A stretch of DNA of 64,000 nucleotides, from the NCBI GenBank assembly GCA_001600455.1, contig BCKC01000001.1, positions 3,312,441 through 3,376,440 on the forward strand, given 5' to 3'. Of the stretch, positions 32,605 to 45,864 are shown piece by piece. The position numbers and the translations under genes were made by a program. The stretch comes from Endocalyx cinctus. Its lineage: Eukaryota; Ascomycota; Sordariomycetes; Amphisphaeriales; Apiosporaceae. Under the pieces are notes generated by a model. The model had not been told where the DNA came from. It saw only the letters and a list, made by a program, of their open reading frames with translations, and searched no databases. Position 1 is the stretch's first letter, and every line of letters begins with the position of its first letter.

Positions 32605-34367
32605 GGCGTCTCTTTGTCGAAGGGTTAATACTCGCTCCCAAAAATTTTTTTTTTTTTCAACCCCCGTTTAACAAGAGGGAGGGGGATAAAAAAACAGGCG
32701 TTGCAGCAAAATTCCGGTCTTCGTAAATATCGTGCTCTAATATAATATGTGAATCACACCACTAAGAAAAGTTGACGAACAAAAGGAGGAAGCCGATGGG
32801 CCGGCTCAGTATTCCAAAGTATTGTGAGAAGGCCTCGAATTCACCGTGATATCCAAATAGCTAGGGGTGCCTGAAAGCTAACCACGACAATGACCAAAAA
32901 AAATAAAAATAAAAATTCTAAAGAACTATATGATCCTGTAACATAATTAGATTCGACAGTATATATATGTATATTCGCTGTTGACGAAATACAGAACCTT
33001 AAGTCGAATAAAAACCAGAGATCGATCTATAACTACTTAGGAAGTAAGTAGGTAAGCAAATGAGCCAAAACCGAAGACCGATATATAGACAAGACGGGCT
33101 CGATAAAAAAAAAAACTAAATCACTGAAGAAGTGATAAAGAATAGTAGGTTTCTTTTTTTTCTTATTCTCTTTTCGTTTTGGTCAATTAAGGGCGTCTAA
33201 GAGGGAGAAGCACTCTAGTTCGGAGCGGTGTATTTATATACATAGTAAGTGAGCTAACTTATTACATACCCACTCTGCACGCTTCTCTTGCATCCGCAAC
33301 GCTATATCTTTCATTTCATTTTTTTTTTCTTTTCTCCAGTCAAGGTGGATTGGAAGAGGGTATCCCCAATGAAATGAATCGGTTGAAAAGAGACCATGTC
33401 AAAATATGCATATTCTATGCGGGGATGGTTGTCTTCCCCGGGTATCTTGTGCAGCTCGTCCATTGGAAGATATGACCTCATAAAGCTATTTCGATCGTGA
33501 AGCTGGTTGGCCGTACCGAGTGCTATAAACTATGTACATGTGAGGTAAACTGTCTATTTTACAGACACATCACCACAAGCCTCAAACGATCTAACTTTAC
33601 TATTATAATCACATGATGAAGCTTGGGGGGTAGCACGGAGATGTACTTTTGATTAACGTTGCGTTGCATGTTCATATACATATACTACAGTCCAGTCTGC
33701 CAGTCCTGCCAGTATGGACGTACTCAGGATCGATCCTTGCCGGATGTGGATCCAAATAATCTGCCCGGGCAGAATTTAGAGCGTAACCCATGTACCCCAT
33801 CCTTAAGCCCCAGCATCATACACTACGACTATCATCAATAAATCTCGAATGAACAATTCTTTCATGACCATATATCTCTATTCGGAATATGTCAGGTTGG
33901 TAAAATATACAGCATTTGCAGCTTAGTTGCTTTTCTTTTCTTTTTTTCTTTTCTTTTTTTATATGTATCATCCGTCTTCCTCCCCCTTTTCTCCATATGA
34001 CAGAGGAAATAAAACAATAATTGTACAAGAGAAGAGTGTGTGGGTGGTGCGAATTGAGTTGAGAGCCTTTCTTTCTTCATAACCTAGCCAGATCTAGTAG
34101 AGCAGTTTTACAATAAGTAAAGACGAAATCTAACGCAGGATTGACCATATTCGTCTTATAAACCAGCCCTTGAACTAGGTTCAGTTTAAAATTCGAGATA
34201 AGAACAAAAAACACTCTTCTCTTGGTATGATGCCGAAATCACTGGTTGACAATCAGACCTCCATTACGCCGAGGGATATTTATTTGCCGGTACAATTATA
34301 CAATGTAGACTTGTTGACTTCTTCTCTGTCTTCCATCCACGCAGATATCCATTTCCCCATAATCCCC
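32605..34367. other. Intergenic region, no gene seen
   Basis: About 1.8 kb without a supported gene, containing the promoter of the BOR1-like gene (left) and the 3' flank of the m-AAA protease (right). C/T-rich blocks occur around 33147-33180 and 33931-33960. Confidence 0.6.
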
Positions 34368-37228
34368 TCACCGCCGATAGCTGCCTTCAGTCGGCTGGTA
34401 GAGAGCTACCGTCGATGGTGGTTCGGGTGAATCTGGAAGATGCGGTGAAGCAGGAGCAGGAGCTGGTGATGTTGGCGGTGGTGTGCGACCACCTCCGAAG
34501 TACTTGCTGAACTCATCCCGATCGTCAAATGGTCGAGGACCTAACAACCGGATCATGTCATCTCGTACTAGCACCTCCTTTTTCAGAAGTTCTTCGGCAA
34601 CAATTCCCACTTCTTTCTTCTTTTCTATCAGTAGGTCTTTGCATTGCTTGTAAGCTTGTTCGATGATACGCTTCACTTCGGCGTCGATCGTCTGTCCCGT
34701 TGTTTCCGACCAGGGCTTGTGAATTTTGGTGTCGTCGTCTTGGAAATGTAAAGGACCGACCTTGTCCGACATGCCCCACCGAGTCACCATCGCCGTCGCC
34801 ATGCGTGTAACTTTTGAGAAGTCATCGCTGGCTCCTGTTGTTACCGTAGGGAAGTGGATTTCCTCCGAGATCCGACCACCCAAAGTCATAGCCATACGGT
34901 CCATTAACTGCTGGTGGGTCATGAGATACGCGTCGCCAGGAAGGTACTGCGCATATCCGAGACCTTTTCCTCGAGGAATAATCGACACTTTCAGCAGAGG
35001 ATCGGCATGACGGAAATACCAACCGCAGATGGCGTGTCCAGCTTCATGATATGCTACAGTCCGCTTCTCCTCCGGGTTCAGGACGAGAGATTTACGCTCC
35101 AGGCCACCAATTACTCGTTCGATAGCCTGCTCGAAGTGTGGCAACGTAACCGATGTCGCATTATTCCTCGCAGCTAGAAAAGGGGAAAAAAATTAGCCAA
35201 TCAGAACCTGACGAGTGATTGAGATGTGCAGATGCAATACGTACCAATTAATGCAGCTTCGTTCACACAGTTAGCAATGTCAGCACCGGCAAAACCTGGC
35301 GTCAGAGAAGCAAGTCGCCCGCTTAGGTACTCTGTCTCTTCGTTCGTCTTGATCCGCTTGATATAAACCTTGAAGATATCCTGACGTCCTGTCAACGTTG
35401 GCGAATCGATGTTTATGTGCCTATCAAAGCGCCCAGGTCGCATCAGCGCCTTGTCGAGGACGTCTGGTCTGTTGGTTCCCGCGAGAACTACAACCTGCTC
35501 TCTCGTATTGAAGCCATCCATCTCCGTAAGAATCTGGTTAAGAGTGGCCTCTCGCTCATCGTTACCTCCGAATTTTTGGCCCTGCGCGCGGGATCGACCA
35601 ATCGCATCGATTTCATCGATGAAGATGATGCAAGGCGCATTCTTGCGCGCCGTCGAAAAAAGATCACGGACTCTCGAAGCTCCCACACCGACAAACATCT
35701 CGACGAATTCCGAACCGCTTACACTGAAAAACGGCACGCCAGACTCGCCGGCGGTGGCTTTGGCCAGTAGCGTCTTACCCGTTCCGGGAGGACCGGCGAG
35801 GATAGCACCTCGTGGGATCTTGGCACCAAGCCGTAGAAACTTTTCCGGCTTTTTCAAAAAGCTTACAAATTCCATGATCTCCTGTTTAGCTTCATCCATG
35901 CCGGCAACGTCTGTGAACTTGACTTGGACAGAACCCTCGTGGTTGAAACGTTTGGCCTTGCTCTTTCCCATGCCGAATATGCCATTAGAGCCACCACCGG
36001 ACGGACCTCGGCGGATCCCGTACATAAGTAAGCCGACGAGGAGAAGAGTAGGACCAAAGGCCATCAGTAGGTTGAAAAACATGCCCTCCCTAGCGTACGT
36101 TACCGGTATCATTTCACTGCTGGGGATTCCAAGCTCCTTCTGAGCATCTTCTAGTTTTCTCTCGAAGGCGTCGACGGATGCTATGCTGAAATAATAGGAA
36201 AATCCCGGGCGCGCGGCGATAGAGCCAGGATACATCGATTGGACCGCTTCTCTGTTCAATTCGACACGGACCCGAGAGCCCGAGACCACCATCCTTTCTA
36301 TTAGACCCTTGTCTAAGTAGTTCTTTCGGAGCTCTTGCCAGCTCAACTCGTGACCAGTCTCCTCGCCAAAAACAGAGGTATACAGCCAGTAAGTTACAAT
36401 GGTGGCCGCAATCGAAGTCCACCAGTCGAGGGGCCTCGATGGGGTTCCGTTGTCATTAGGTGGCGGAGGTGGGGGCGGGGGTTTGTTCGATTCAAAATTT
36501 GTGCCTTCTTGATTGTCTGTCTCCTTTTCGTTACCCTTTCCAGTAGACTCCTTAGAGCCGGCATCTCGATAGCTCCGCGGCGTTGACCCTGACTTAGGAT
36601 GTAGGTCCCGTTGGCGGTCATCTCGCTTCTCATTCAATCGCAATTCAGTTATTCGTGCCATGAATGTATTTATGGACCTGAAAGCCTTCCCGTATTCGGA
36701 GATTTTTACCTCCGCAAATTCCTTCTTACTGATAGCTAACAGGTCCTTGGGTACTCCGGCTTTCTTTATCCAGAAGAGCATATCTCCCGATACACCTCGA
36801 TCTATTCTCATCCCCAATCCCTGCGATAAACCTTTTACATTTTTCTCGACTTGTTTGTATTCTTCCGGCGTAAGGTGGACCCAGCCTTCCGGTAAGGGTA
36901 ATTGCTCAATTTGTTCTTCAGCTTGAGCCGAGGGCGCGTCGCCTTCGGTGGGCCCCGGGGATTCTGAAGTTTTCATCTCCGGAGTGTCGGGAGTACGAGG
37001 TTGATCCCGCTTTCCATTTTGGCTTTCTGGAGGATTGTTCTTTTTTTGAGGCTGAGAATCCGAGGGAGGTTTGTTGTCGATGCTGTAGTGCCGAGAGTTT
37101 TGGGTGGTCCAGACGCTGGATGTCGGGCGTAGAAAACGAGACGACCGTACGCTCGAGCGTGTAAGGAAGCTAGTCGGATTCGCTGTGATTCGCGCAATAC
37201 CCGCGCTTCGCCTTATGATGCTCGACAT
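34368..37228 (-). CDS. yta12: Mitochondrial inner-membrane m-AAA protease (AFG3/YTA12 family)
   Basis: ATP-dependent zinc protease that degrades misfolded inner-membrane proteins and matures mitochondrial ribosomes. Exons 35245-37228 and 34368-35173 (read right to left) give 929 residues. The N-terminus is Arg/Ser-rich with no acidic residue for about 50 residues, a clear mitochondrial presequence. A charged linker follows, with a proline run near 250-257. Two membrane spans at about 269-288 and 383-404 flank an FtsH_ext intermembrane domain. The AAA module has Walker A GPPGTGKT (479-486), Walker B IIFIDEID (534-541) and Arg fingers near 600-603. The M41 protease motif HEAGH is at 704-708, just after the single intron. 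A disordered Pro-rich tail ends the protein. Which of the two paralogs (AFG3/YTA10 or YTA12/RCA1) it is cannot be settled by eye. Confidence 0.95.
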
Positions 37229-38296
37229 TTCGAATAATGTGAAGTTTACCGACCGGAAGAAGCGGAAAGGGTTGAGGATGAAGCAGGGTCCGATAGGTAA
37301 ATCCTCAACAGCGAATTTTTATCTCATGAGGACAAAAAATGGCGATTCGCTAGTAAAACCAGCTTCAATGTAATTATCAGAAATAATCAATTGTATAAGT
37401 GTGAAAAATTGTCCTTCGGACTGGTAGGAGAAAATAATCTGTCGCCTCTCATACGAGAAGAGAATCAGGTGGTGATGACTAGAAAGAAAGCTTCCATCGC
37501 CTTTTTTTACTAATGCTTGATTGGCTTAGTCGAACGATGTGGCATCCAAAATTGGGTAACAGCATCAAAACACGTGACTACAACGGCAGTAACGGATGGA
37601 TCCACCATCATTAATGGAAATCTTTGGTCCGTAAAAAAAAAGTACGTTTTATACTCCGTAAATAAGTTAAAAACGTTCACTAATTCACAGAATGTCTACA
37701 ATGGATATAAAATTATTATTTATCATTGAAAAGGCACATGAAATATATTAGAAGTCAAGTCTAAAATGGAAACAACTTCAAAGAAAGAAGAACAACGTCA
37801 TTAAAGTTCATGCTTGTATATAAAGATGAAATATCGAGTATGTAGTACCTATATATCAAATAGACAGAGTCGGACTCGTAGATGCTTTCTCTATCTGTAA
37901 TGTATCCCTTCCTAAACATTTGAAATAAATATTGAATCATGAAAACGTACATAAAATAACAACTTAGAATCGAAACAAGACTGGAAAAACAGATAAGACA
38001 CCTGCAATTTTAAAGTCTCAAACCCCCCAACACCTGTTCCCCTTCTCCCCGTTATATTAATCCGGAGAAAAAGTAAATAAATAAATAATTGCCGTATATA
38101 CCCTTTTCTTCACCACAAGATGAGAACTCCTCCCTTGTTTTGATATTTGTCTTCATCTTGCATTCTCTGGGGATATATAGTTTCGTCCTTCAGTTGTTAT
38201 TTCTCTCTTTTTCTTTTCCCACCTCCTCATTATAGCTGACCAACATCGTCTCCTTCGGTCTCATTTCACGCGTAAAATTCATCATAGGTCGTGACG
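37229..38296. other. Intergenic region between protease and second regulator
   Basis: About 1.07 kb, A/T-rich, without a supported gene. It carries the protease promoter (left) and the 3' end of the regulator (right). Confidence 0.6.
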
Positions 38297-41200
38297 CTAA
38301 CTTTGCATAGTAGACCCGTTCTCGAAAGATGGGTATGCGCCGCCGGTAAACTCGGCCCAGTCCCAATCAAGCGTCATCGGCAGCTGCCACAAGTCTTGTG
38401 TGAGGAATGGCTGTTGGGAGTTTCCACCAGGACCGCCGAATGATCCTCCCTGGCCCCCCGGCCCCGACCGATTCACGCCGTTTCCATTCTGCTGGAACGA
38501 TGGCGGCGGCGACTGCATCATCTGCATAGGCATGGGTTGACCGAAACCGGTGAGCTCCGAAAACGGAAGGTCGGTCATGGGATCAAAGTCTTGCGAGTTA
38601 TTAGGCCAGTCTCCCGGTCCACCGCGCGGCGCTGATCCATTAGTAGACTGCGCCGTGTTCATAGGACTATAGTCTGTACAGCTGCTGTTAGGTGTACCGA
38701 CTTTGCTACTTATCATGACACTACTATTGCGTCTATTTTGCTCCCCGTTAAACTTAGGTGAGAGCTGCGCAACAAGTGAGTTTCCATTGGGCGTTGGCGT
38801 AGGGGCTGAGGCGACTGTTGATGAGGAAGTAGTTGGGCGAGGTGTTGTCGTCGTTCCTGAAGAATGATGCTGGTGAGAATTACTCTTTTGTGCATTTTCA
38901 CCATTCGCGGGGTTCGTCTTCCGTTTCCGTTTCGAAGATTCCTTTTCCGCCTTATCTATAACCACCTTCGCAATCCGCTCGAATTCAGAGCAGATACCTA
39001 ATATACGGTGCACGCCACCTGTCTCGGCCTCTTGCCCTAGTGCGGACAAGAAAGTCACTACAAGATTCATAAGCTTCGTATCTGATTTCGCGCGTGGGTC
39101 GTTCGGATTCTGAAGAATGTTTCCGAACAATGTAACTAGCGCAGAAACCGGGAAGTATAAGATCATCCTAGATTTTCATAAGTATAGAAACTAAACTACT
39201 AAATCACATATTTAACTTACCAAACACAATTGAAATCACCCTGAGGGATGTACTTCAATAGGGATATACTAGCTCGCGCAGCCGACGCGCACAGTGCCGC
39301 CGAGGAGAAGACTCTCGGGTTCAAAGGCCGAGCATTTAGGCCCTGAATAGCGTAATTCGACAAACGGCTAGTCCAGAAGCCGTGGTGAACAGACATCCGG
39401 TGGATTGTGGTTAATGCATTGTAGTATGAGAAATGAAGCATGGCGATATGTAAGATAAGAGGCGTATGTGAAGCATTGATCTCGTGTTCGGGTCGGTAGT
39501 CAATATCAATGCTGTCCTTCCATGCTTCGAGCTCTTTATCAAGCTCGCCAATAGTCTGCAGCAATTCACCATCTGATACCTTGGAGGCTTTTGTTGAATA
39601 TAGCCGCTTGTAGATTCTACTTTCAATCGATGATAGTTCGCACATCTTTCGGAAGAGGTTCATCTTGCCTTTTCCATTGGCAAGGGGGATATTACCGATA
39701 TGATCTGGCGGGTCGTCGTCCGGGAACTCCACATTCATATCATCGTCGTCTTGTGCCGGGGGTCTCCCAGATCGCAAGCAAAGGTTCTTATCAAGGAGGT
39801 ATGCAATCCAGAAGACTCGCTTTCTTTGCTCAATCTCGATCGGATTCAAGTTGAAACCACTTCCTCTCTTGTGGAGTCCGATACTATGAGATAACCTAAT
39901 GGCGGCGGAGACAAGGAGGAACGAGGGCTGAGGATTAGGTGTCCCCTGCATGAAAAGAGCCATGCCGAGCAAGGCTTGTACACTGAGAAGGTCGGTATTT
40001 CGCATCGTCAGCTCGGAGAAGACACCCATGGCGTTCTTCATATAAGCCCACGCCTTCTCGTCCTCGTCCTGCGGCACGAGATTGCTCATGACCCGAAGAC
40101 GGTGAGCGATAGCCAATGCGCAATTCAAACTCGCCCACCACCCCGATCCCTCGTAAGGGTCAGAAGAATATTGCCTTTCGACGAGGTGCATGAAGGTCGG
40201 TTGGTGCCATAGCGGAAACATGCAGTTGAAATTCTCAAAGAAATCTGTTAGCAAAGACAGAGCTTCTGTTTTAGAAGGAAGCGGCATGAATATTGGCCTT
40301 CGGAAGAGATCACCGAAGATCTCGGGTTTCCAGTGATTCCACTTGTGATCGTCGATCGAAACATCTGTGATCATCTGCTGAAAGGAGTTGTCACCCATCC
40401 TTTCGTTCACCCACTGGATACCCTTGGGTGAGAATATAGAGAAACCAGAGGATGAGCCTGTAATGCAAGATGCAAGATTAGTCAAGTACAAAAAAGAAAT
40501 TACGTCAAGCGTTGATACTTACCGATATATCTCGTCTCTCCAGACTGATTTGTTACCAATGAACACATCATCTCCGATAGCGCCTCTACCTCTTCACCCT
40601 CTTTCTTACCACCTTCCCGCGGCGGTGACCCATCTCTCCTGAACTCCTTTTCTTTTGTCGGTTCTGGAGAAGTCAGTGAACTTTGAGGTGTTGAGGTGGT
40701 ATCATTATGTACGGATGGCGCTTGTGATGGCGAAGTGGGGTTTGATGTGGCGACTGTAGAAGGTTGCCGCGAGCGTTGTTGCTGATGCTTCTCCGCTAGA
40801 CGCTTTTCCAAAGTAGCCAAGTCGGTTGACTCGTCGTCCTCGCTTAATAGACCTTAGATAATTATAAGCTTATATTCGAGGTAGAACCGAAGGGGAAGAT
40901 TAGAGACAGCGTGGCCAGTTCGTCCCTACTTACCAGATAATCGAAGTAAACTTTCCATACGCCCTAACCGATTTTCCAAGCCCTCGATATACTTAGCCCT
41001 AGATAGTTGACTCCGAATCAGCACACGAATATAGACACCAGCACGTAATTTTCAGAATCGTTCAATTTCCACCGGATTTAAAACAGCAATTCAATTCATA
41101 CCCTTTCGGAGGACTCCTCTTCTTTTCTACTTGTGTGAAGACACAATCTGTCTTGTAGTTGATGCAGTGAGTGCAGGCCGGTAGTTTTCCGTCGCATTTG

Positions 41201-41430
41201 ATTTTTTTCTTCCTACACATGTCACACGCGCGCGCAATCCTCCGTCGCTTGGCCTCGTTCGCATCGTCGAGTAAGGAAGCGGGGTCGAAAGACATCTGAG
41301 CCGCCAGCTCGGGCGGAAATACGGGAAGGCTATCATGACCGTACGCTCCGAATATTTGTGGTGGTCGGTTCATGAGTTGAGGCGGCATCCTCGGGATTTG
41401 AAAACCCGGATCAATCCGAAGTTGATCCAT
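38297..41430 (-). CDS. Zn2Cys6 transcription factor with fungal-specific TF domain
   Basis: Nuclear regulator. Exons 41102-41430, 40934-40998, 40523-40852, 39221-40457 and 38297-39167 (read right to left) join in frame to 943 residues. The zinc cluster is at residues 69-96 (Cys69, 72, 79, 86, 89, 96) in [21 protein letters not shown] short leucine-rich coiled coil (about [17 protein letters not shown]), probably for dimerisation, is encoded by the tiny 65-nt exon 2. A Ser/Thr/Gln-rich linker leads to a PF04082-type domain in exon 4 ([51 protein letters not shown]). The C-terminus is disordered, rich in Asn/Ser/Gly, with acidic-aromatic DWDWAEFTG near the end that could activate transcription. 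The cluster closely resembles a conserved sordariomycete sugar-sensing or cellulase-regulator group (COL-26/BglR is one candidate), but I cannot confirm this. Confidence 0.9.
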
Positions 41431-43583
41431 TTTTAAATTGGTTCTAGATCCCTCTTGCTTATTCCAATGTGCTTTTGTTTATTGTCTTTCCCTATTTCTT
41501 CTTTTTGCCTTTCTTTTTTTATATTTATTGTTTTCGTCCTGTCGTGTGTCGGAGGATGCAATGGTTGTAACTCTGGTGGCCTTTTTTTTTTTTTTTTCGT
41601 CTTCTGTCGTTGTGACTAGGAAGATTCGATACTACAGTATATAGGTACGAGTATCTACCTAATATGTATCATATGTGTTTGTGCTTCTATTAAAGAGGGA
41701 CTTTCTGAAGCATTGGCGGGGACTTCGTCAAATATATGAAGAGAGTATAGTAAATGAAATGAGATACACGGAGTTCGGAATTAGGGCCGTGAGAGTAGTA
41801 TTAGTGTTTCAACTAAGTAACAGTGCCTAAAGTTTAAGCACTTTAGGTAGCTACCGTTAAGCTAATAATTATTACTGTTATGGGTGGTGTCAAGGGTGAG
41901 TAAGTTGGTGATAGGGGAGGGATTAATGAATCATTACTCTTTTCTCTCTTCTCTCTTCTCTTTTGGAAGTAAAAAAAAAAAAAAAAGAAGAAAATATAAA
42001 ATATAAATAAATAAAAAGGAAGAAAAAAAGAAGAGATAATGGTTAGATAATTATAAATATATTCCCGCTTTTTTCTTAATCAACGTAAGTACTAAACTAC
42101 ATACATATATATGTAACGACACGCAGCAATTGCACTTAACCTTCGGACGACCTCGCATACTAAGAATCTGAAGCACTGCATGTAGCTTTTCGTCATGCTA
42201 TTCGTCTGTTGGTCCCTTTACTCCTTCTTTAGTCATGGAAGAAGGGGGCTGAGCGGTTTAAACGCCAACCAAGGCTTGCCGGGCTACCGGGGTATGTAGA
42301 GTGGGTGTGTAGACTTGTCCGTAGGGAGTAAGAGAAATGCAATACACCCTTAAAGACCCTATTAAAAGTTTCCGTGGTGGCAACGCAAAGTAACATGGAT
42401 GACAAAGATGTATATTTTAAGAACAAACTTCGTGATCATACTGCAGTTATATCGGCTATGATCTAAGTATGGTCTTTGTAAAAGTCTGGATCTAATTCAT
42501 TTTGTTCACCGTAACTTAAGAAATAATAAAAATAACTAATTAACCAATATGTACCATTGAACCCTAGGTAAGTGGTAGTTGACTCTACCAACATAGCGAT
42601 ACTGAAATATGTACATACTATATTAGAGGGGGAAAAAAAGGACAGGCGATTACCATAAACTCCGAATGTGCCGAGTATTCGAATTGTTTTACGAGTACAT
42701 GGTAAAGCGAAGGTATCCACAGTCCAAAGCCCCCCGGACCTGGAGGTCTCCAGCAATTATACTAATAACTGACGTGACTTTGATGGGATAATCTACCAAT
42801 CACATTTCCTTGGAGATAACCCCAAGTTAGCTAATCTGAGTTACTAAATACGTGTGAACTAGTCTCCGAAGCTTTAAAGAAATCCTAATAGAGAAAGGAG
42901 GCATGCACGGTAACATAGTCAAGGGGTTAAGCATAGAAAACTGTTTTAAAAGTCCCTTTTTCAACAACCCCCTTCGACAGATTCTCCCCGTCATTTACTT
43001 TAGGTATTCTAGTAATTTCGAACACATTTCCATCGTTTGTAAGCAATATGACGAGATCTGCCAAGGAATTCGTTACAGTATCCATATGACTAGGTACGTG
43101 ATAATAGTACGGAGTATACTTGTAGATAGAGAGCTACGCTATCTGGCTATGTCCTGATGAGGTTTTTCAAGGGTCTTGAACCTGTCCCGAATAGGTAATT
43201 ACGATTTCAGGTTACTCCTAACCGCCAGGGTGGTTTTAGTGTAAAACTGACTTGAACTTGGTCGCTATTGATCAGAAGAGTAAAAGGCCACAAAAAAAAA
43301 AACCACCTAATCGGTGGGCGAAGCAACAGAAAATATAATAATCAAAATACAAATACCTCTGCACGAGCTGTATGTAGCTCTGGTATAACTCGTTTAGTTT
43401 ACCGCCAAGAGGCCACATGGTCAAACGCCACATCCTACTGCACCTACTACTCCCATCGTTCTACACTATGTACAAACACTTTGACCCAGATTCAAATCAG
43501 GGAAACAATCGTTAAAGTCCGTTTTAATATTGCTAACGCTCGTCCGAAAAATTATGTATACTTTGTATACGTGTAGGTATTAT

Positions 43584-43621
43584 GTATACGTGTATACGTG
43601 TATACGTGTATACGTGTATAC
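43584..43621. repeat. 8-bp palindromic minisatellite (GTATACGT)n
   Basis: Four full copies of GTATACGT plus a partial GTATAC. Each copy contains the palindrome GTATAC, so either strand can fold into small hairpins. Related GTATAC/ACGTGTATAC sequence occurs once near 13990-14012. Confidence 0.9.
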
Positions 43622-45518
43622 TTAAGTATATATAATATAATAAATAAATAAGTAACAATACGTATGTAATTACAATTCGATACTTACATGTCCATGCGTC
43701 TTATTATCCCGGACTTTGTTTTGTTTGTTTCCAGTCGTCCTAAGTAGATTGTAATATATCCTTCCATACAAGTACACCCTAATTTGACCTCTACCACGAC
43801 AACACAACTAATACAATGATCATTCCCATCATGAGAACATCATGAGAACATCATATTTCATTATTCACTCACCAACAATGGTGGGGGCTTTCTTAGCCAA
43901 TATCTCACTTGCCGTCAGACGTAGCTGCAGGCACAGGCTTACCCAGCTGTACGTGACCAATCGTATGACGATAACGTGGAGAGATATTGATTCAGGATTT
44001 AAGTCGACGATAAAGTGGCTAACCCGCACTTCGTACCGCAATTTTGAAGCGTCCTTGAAAGGACATTCATTCATTTCTTTGGTTTTTTTCTTTTCTTTGT
44101 TCTCTAAAGAATCCGAGTCAATCTGGTTTTTTTTTTTTGTCCCTTCTCCTCCCCCACCGTTTCAGGAACCCTGTGCACATCATCAAAAACCCCGTCAAGG
44201 TGTAATATACATGCAGTGCGGTATGGAACAGTGCGATCTTCAACGGGTAGGGGCAGTTATCATTCATTTTACTTATTACATTATTGCCTCTTTTTCTCTT
44301 TTAACCCTTTTATTATCTAAGATTGATAAGACAGGATTGGGACAAAATACGCGATGATTTTCGGTTCGGTGTGGATGTTTTTTTTTTTCTGGCAATGCGC
44401 TCTACCTCGCCACAGACACCCATAAATTCGTCACTGTCACATCACCTGTCAAGGTACTTGTCGTCGCCTAAACCCTTTTGGGTCGCCAGGTCATAGCGAG
44501 CGGGAAGATAAGAAACAGAAAAAAAGGTAAAACCGTAACCAAGAGTTTCAGGTGATGTCTCAAGAAGAAGGAAAAGAGACTTGACTCTCAGTACGATCCA
44601 ATAGGAAATTTTCTGCTTACCGATCCCCAGCTAAGTAAATCTGTATACTATGTGTACAGATTCAATCCACTACACTAATATCGTAATAGAGTAATCAATA
44701 TAGATCTTTTAAGTTTTAAGTGTTAATTCCCGAAATTGGCACATTGCTAAGCAAACAGACAGGTTTGGACGAACGTGCAGGCTATCATTACTCGATTTTG
44801 TGTGAAAGAGAAAATCAGGACTCGGGAGTTAGAAATGTGGTAGATCGTTACCAGCTTAATGACATCGAACTGCTCTCCTAGGTTTTTGTAAGTAGAATGC
44901 AAGAGGAAGAGCATGATTGGATTATTTGTATAATCATATCATTAGATACTTACATACATATGATCTTATACACCTACCTCTTCTAAATAGGGGTAGAAAT
45001 ACGAGGGACGAGAGAGTAGCGTATAGATGCAGATATCGTATGCTGCCTCCGGAGCCTCGTCCGATCTACAACCTCTACACGTTTCGTAAGCTTCGCAGAA
45101 ACGCTGGTCCAATATCTGTCAGGTTGACGTTAGTTAGATGCAGTGCTCTGCATCGTCCAGTACGGGTAAATTTTGGACCAAAGCATCCAGTCCCGGATAC
45201 GTCTCACGCACAGAACATGAAAAAAAGAAAAAGTTTTCGTAAGTGTACGCATAAAATTCTATGCGTGCATCTAGCCTCAGGAACTCCGATATCGTAAGGT
45301 CTAACTAGAGGTCCTTCGACTGTTTCCAAAGCAAAACACGGAATTCCTAACATCGAGCATATGTGAAATGATCTAGGACCGCGGGTAGGTAGATCTATGT
45401 GGATGCATGATTATGCTTTGATTTGTTTTTCTATTCTGCCCGGGAGATGCAAAGAGATTGTCTCAACCGGGCCTAATCACATCCCCTATTTCTCCTCCTC
45501 TCTATCACACAAACATGC

Positions 45519-45534
45519 GCACACACACACACAC
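45519..45534. repeat. (CA)n microsatellite
   Basis: About eight CA dinucleotides in non-coding DNA. Confidence 0.8.
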
Positions 45535-45864
45535 AAGCCATGTTGGCTAAAATATGAGAATTATTTACAAAGAGATCTCCCCCACTCCGGTTTTCCTGTT
45601 ATTCCCAAGCATGCTCGGTAGACAAACATTGGGTTTATTTGCGAGGGCAAAAAAAACAAAGCAAAAATTTAAGTAAATAAAAACCTCCAGTCAAACCATC
45701 AAGTTTTGAGATCTCTCCAGACAGGTTATCGACACAAAAAACGATGATTATAGCTTATTGATATGGCGCACCGAGTATGCCAAATATCTAGTGGTATCAT
45801 CAAACGAGAAATAAAAGGGATTAAATACAGGGCTAAGCCACATGAGCTGCATATAAAATAAAAA

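Larger units (their letters stand above)
41431..45864. other. Gene-poor region of about 4.4 kb
   Basis: No supported gene. The largest open frames (43842-44357, 44917-45297) run through T runs or have no recognisable motif. Contents include T/A homopolymers near 41580 and 41971, an 8-bp palindromic minisatellite at 43584-43621 and (CA)n near 45519-45534. The left end should hold the promoter of the Zn2Cys6 gene. Confidence 0.55.

Noticed and set aside
35409..36143. 244-codon open frame antisense to the m-AAA protease
   Set aside because: Shadow of a GC-balanced coding exon. The sense strand encodes unmistakable Walker A/B motifs.
41431..41700. Short open frame 41438-41644 rich in Phe/Leu/Ser
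   Set aside because: Produced by T-rich promoter sequence upstream of the Zn2Cys6 gene; no real membrane-protein pattern.
44917..45297. 126-codon open frame on the + strand
   Set aside because: Arg/Pro/His-rich, with no domain, no splice context and no supporting neighbour.
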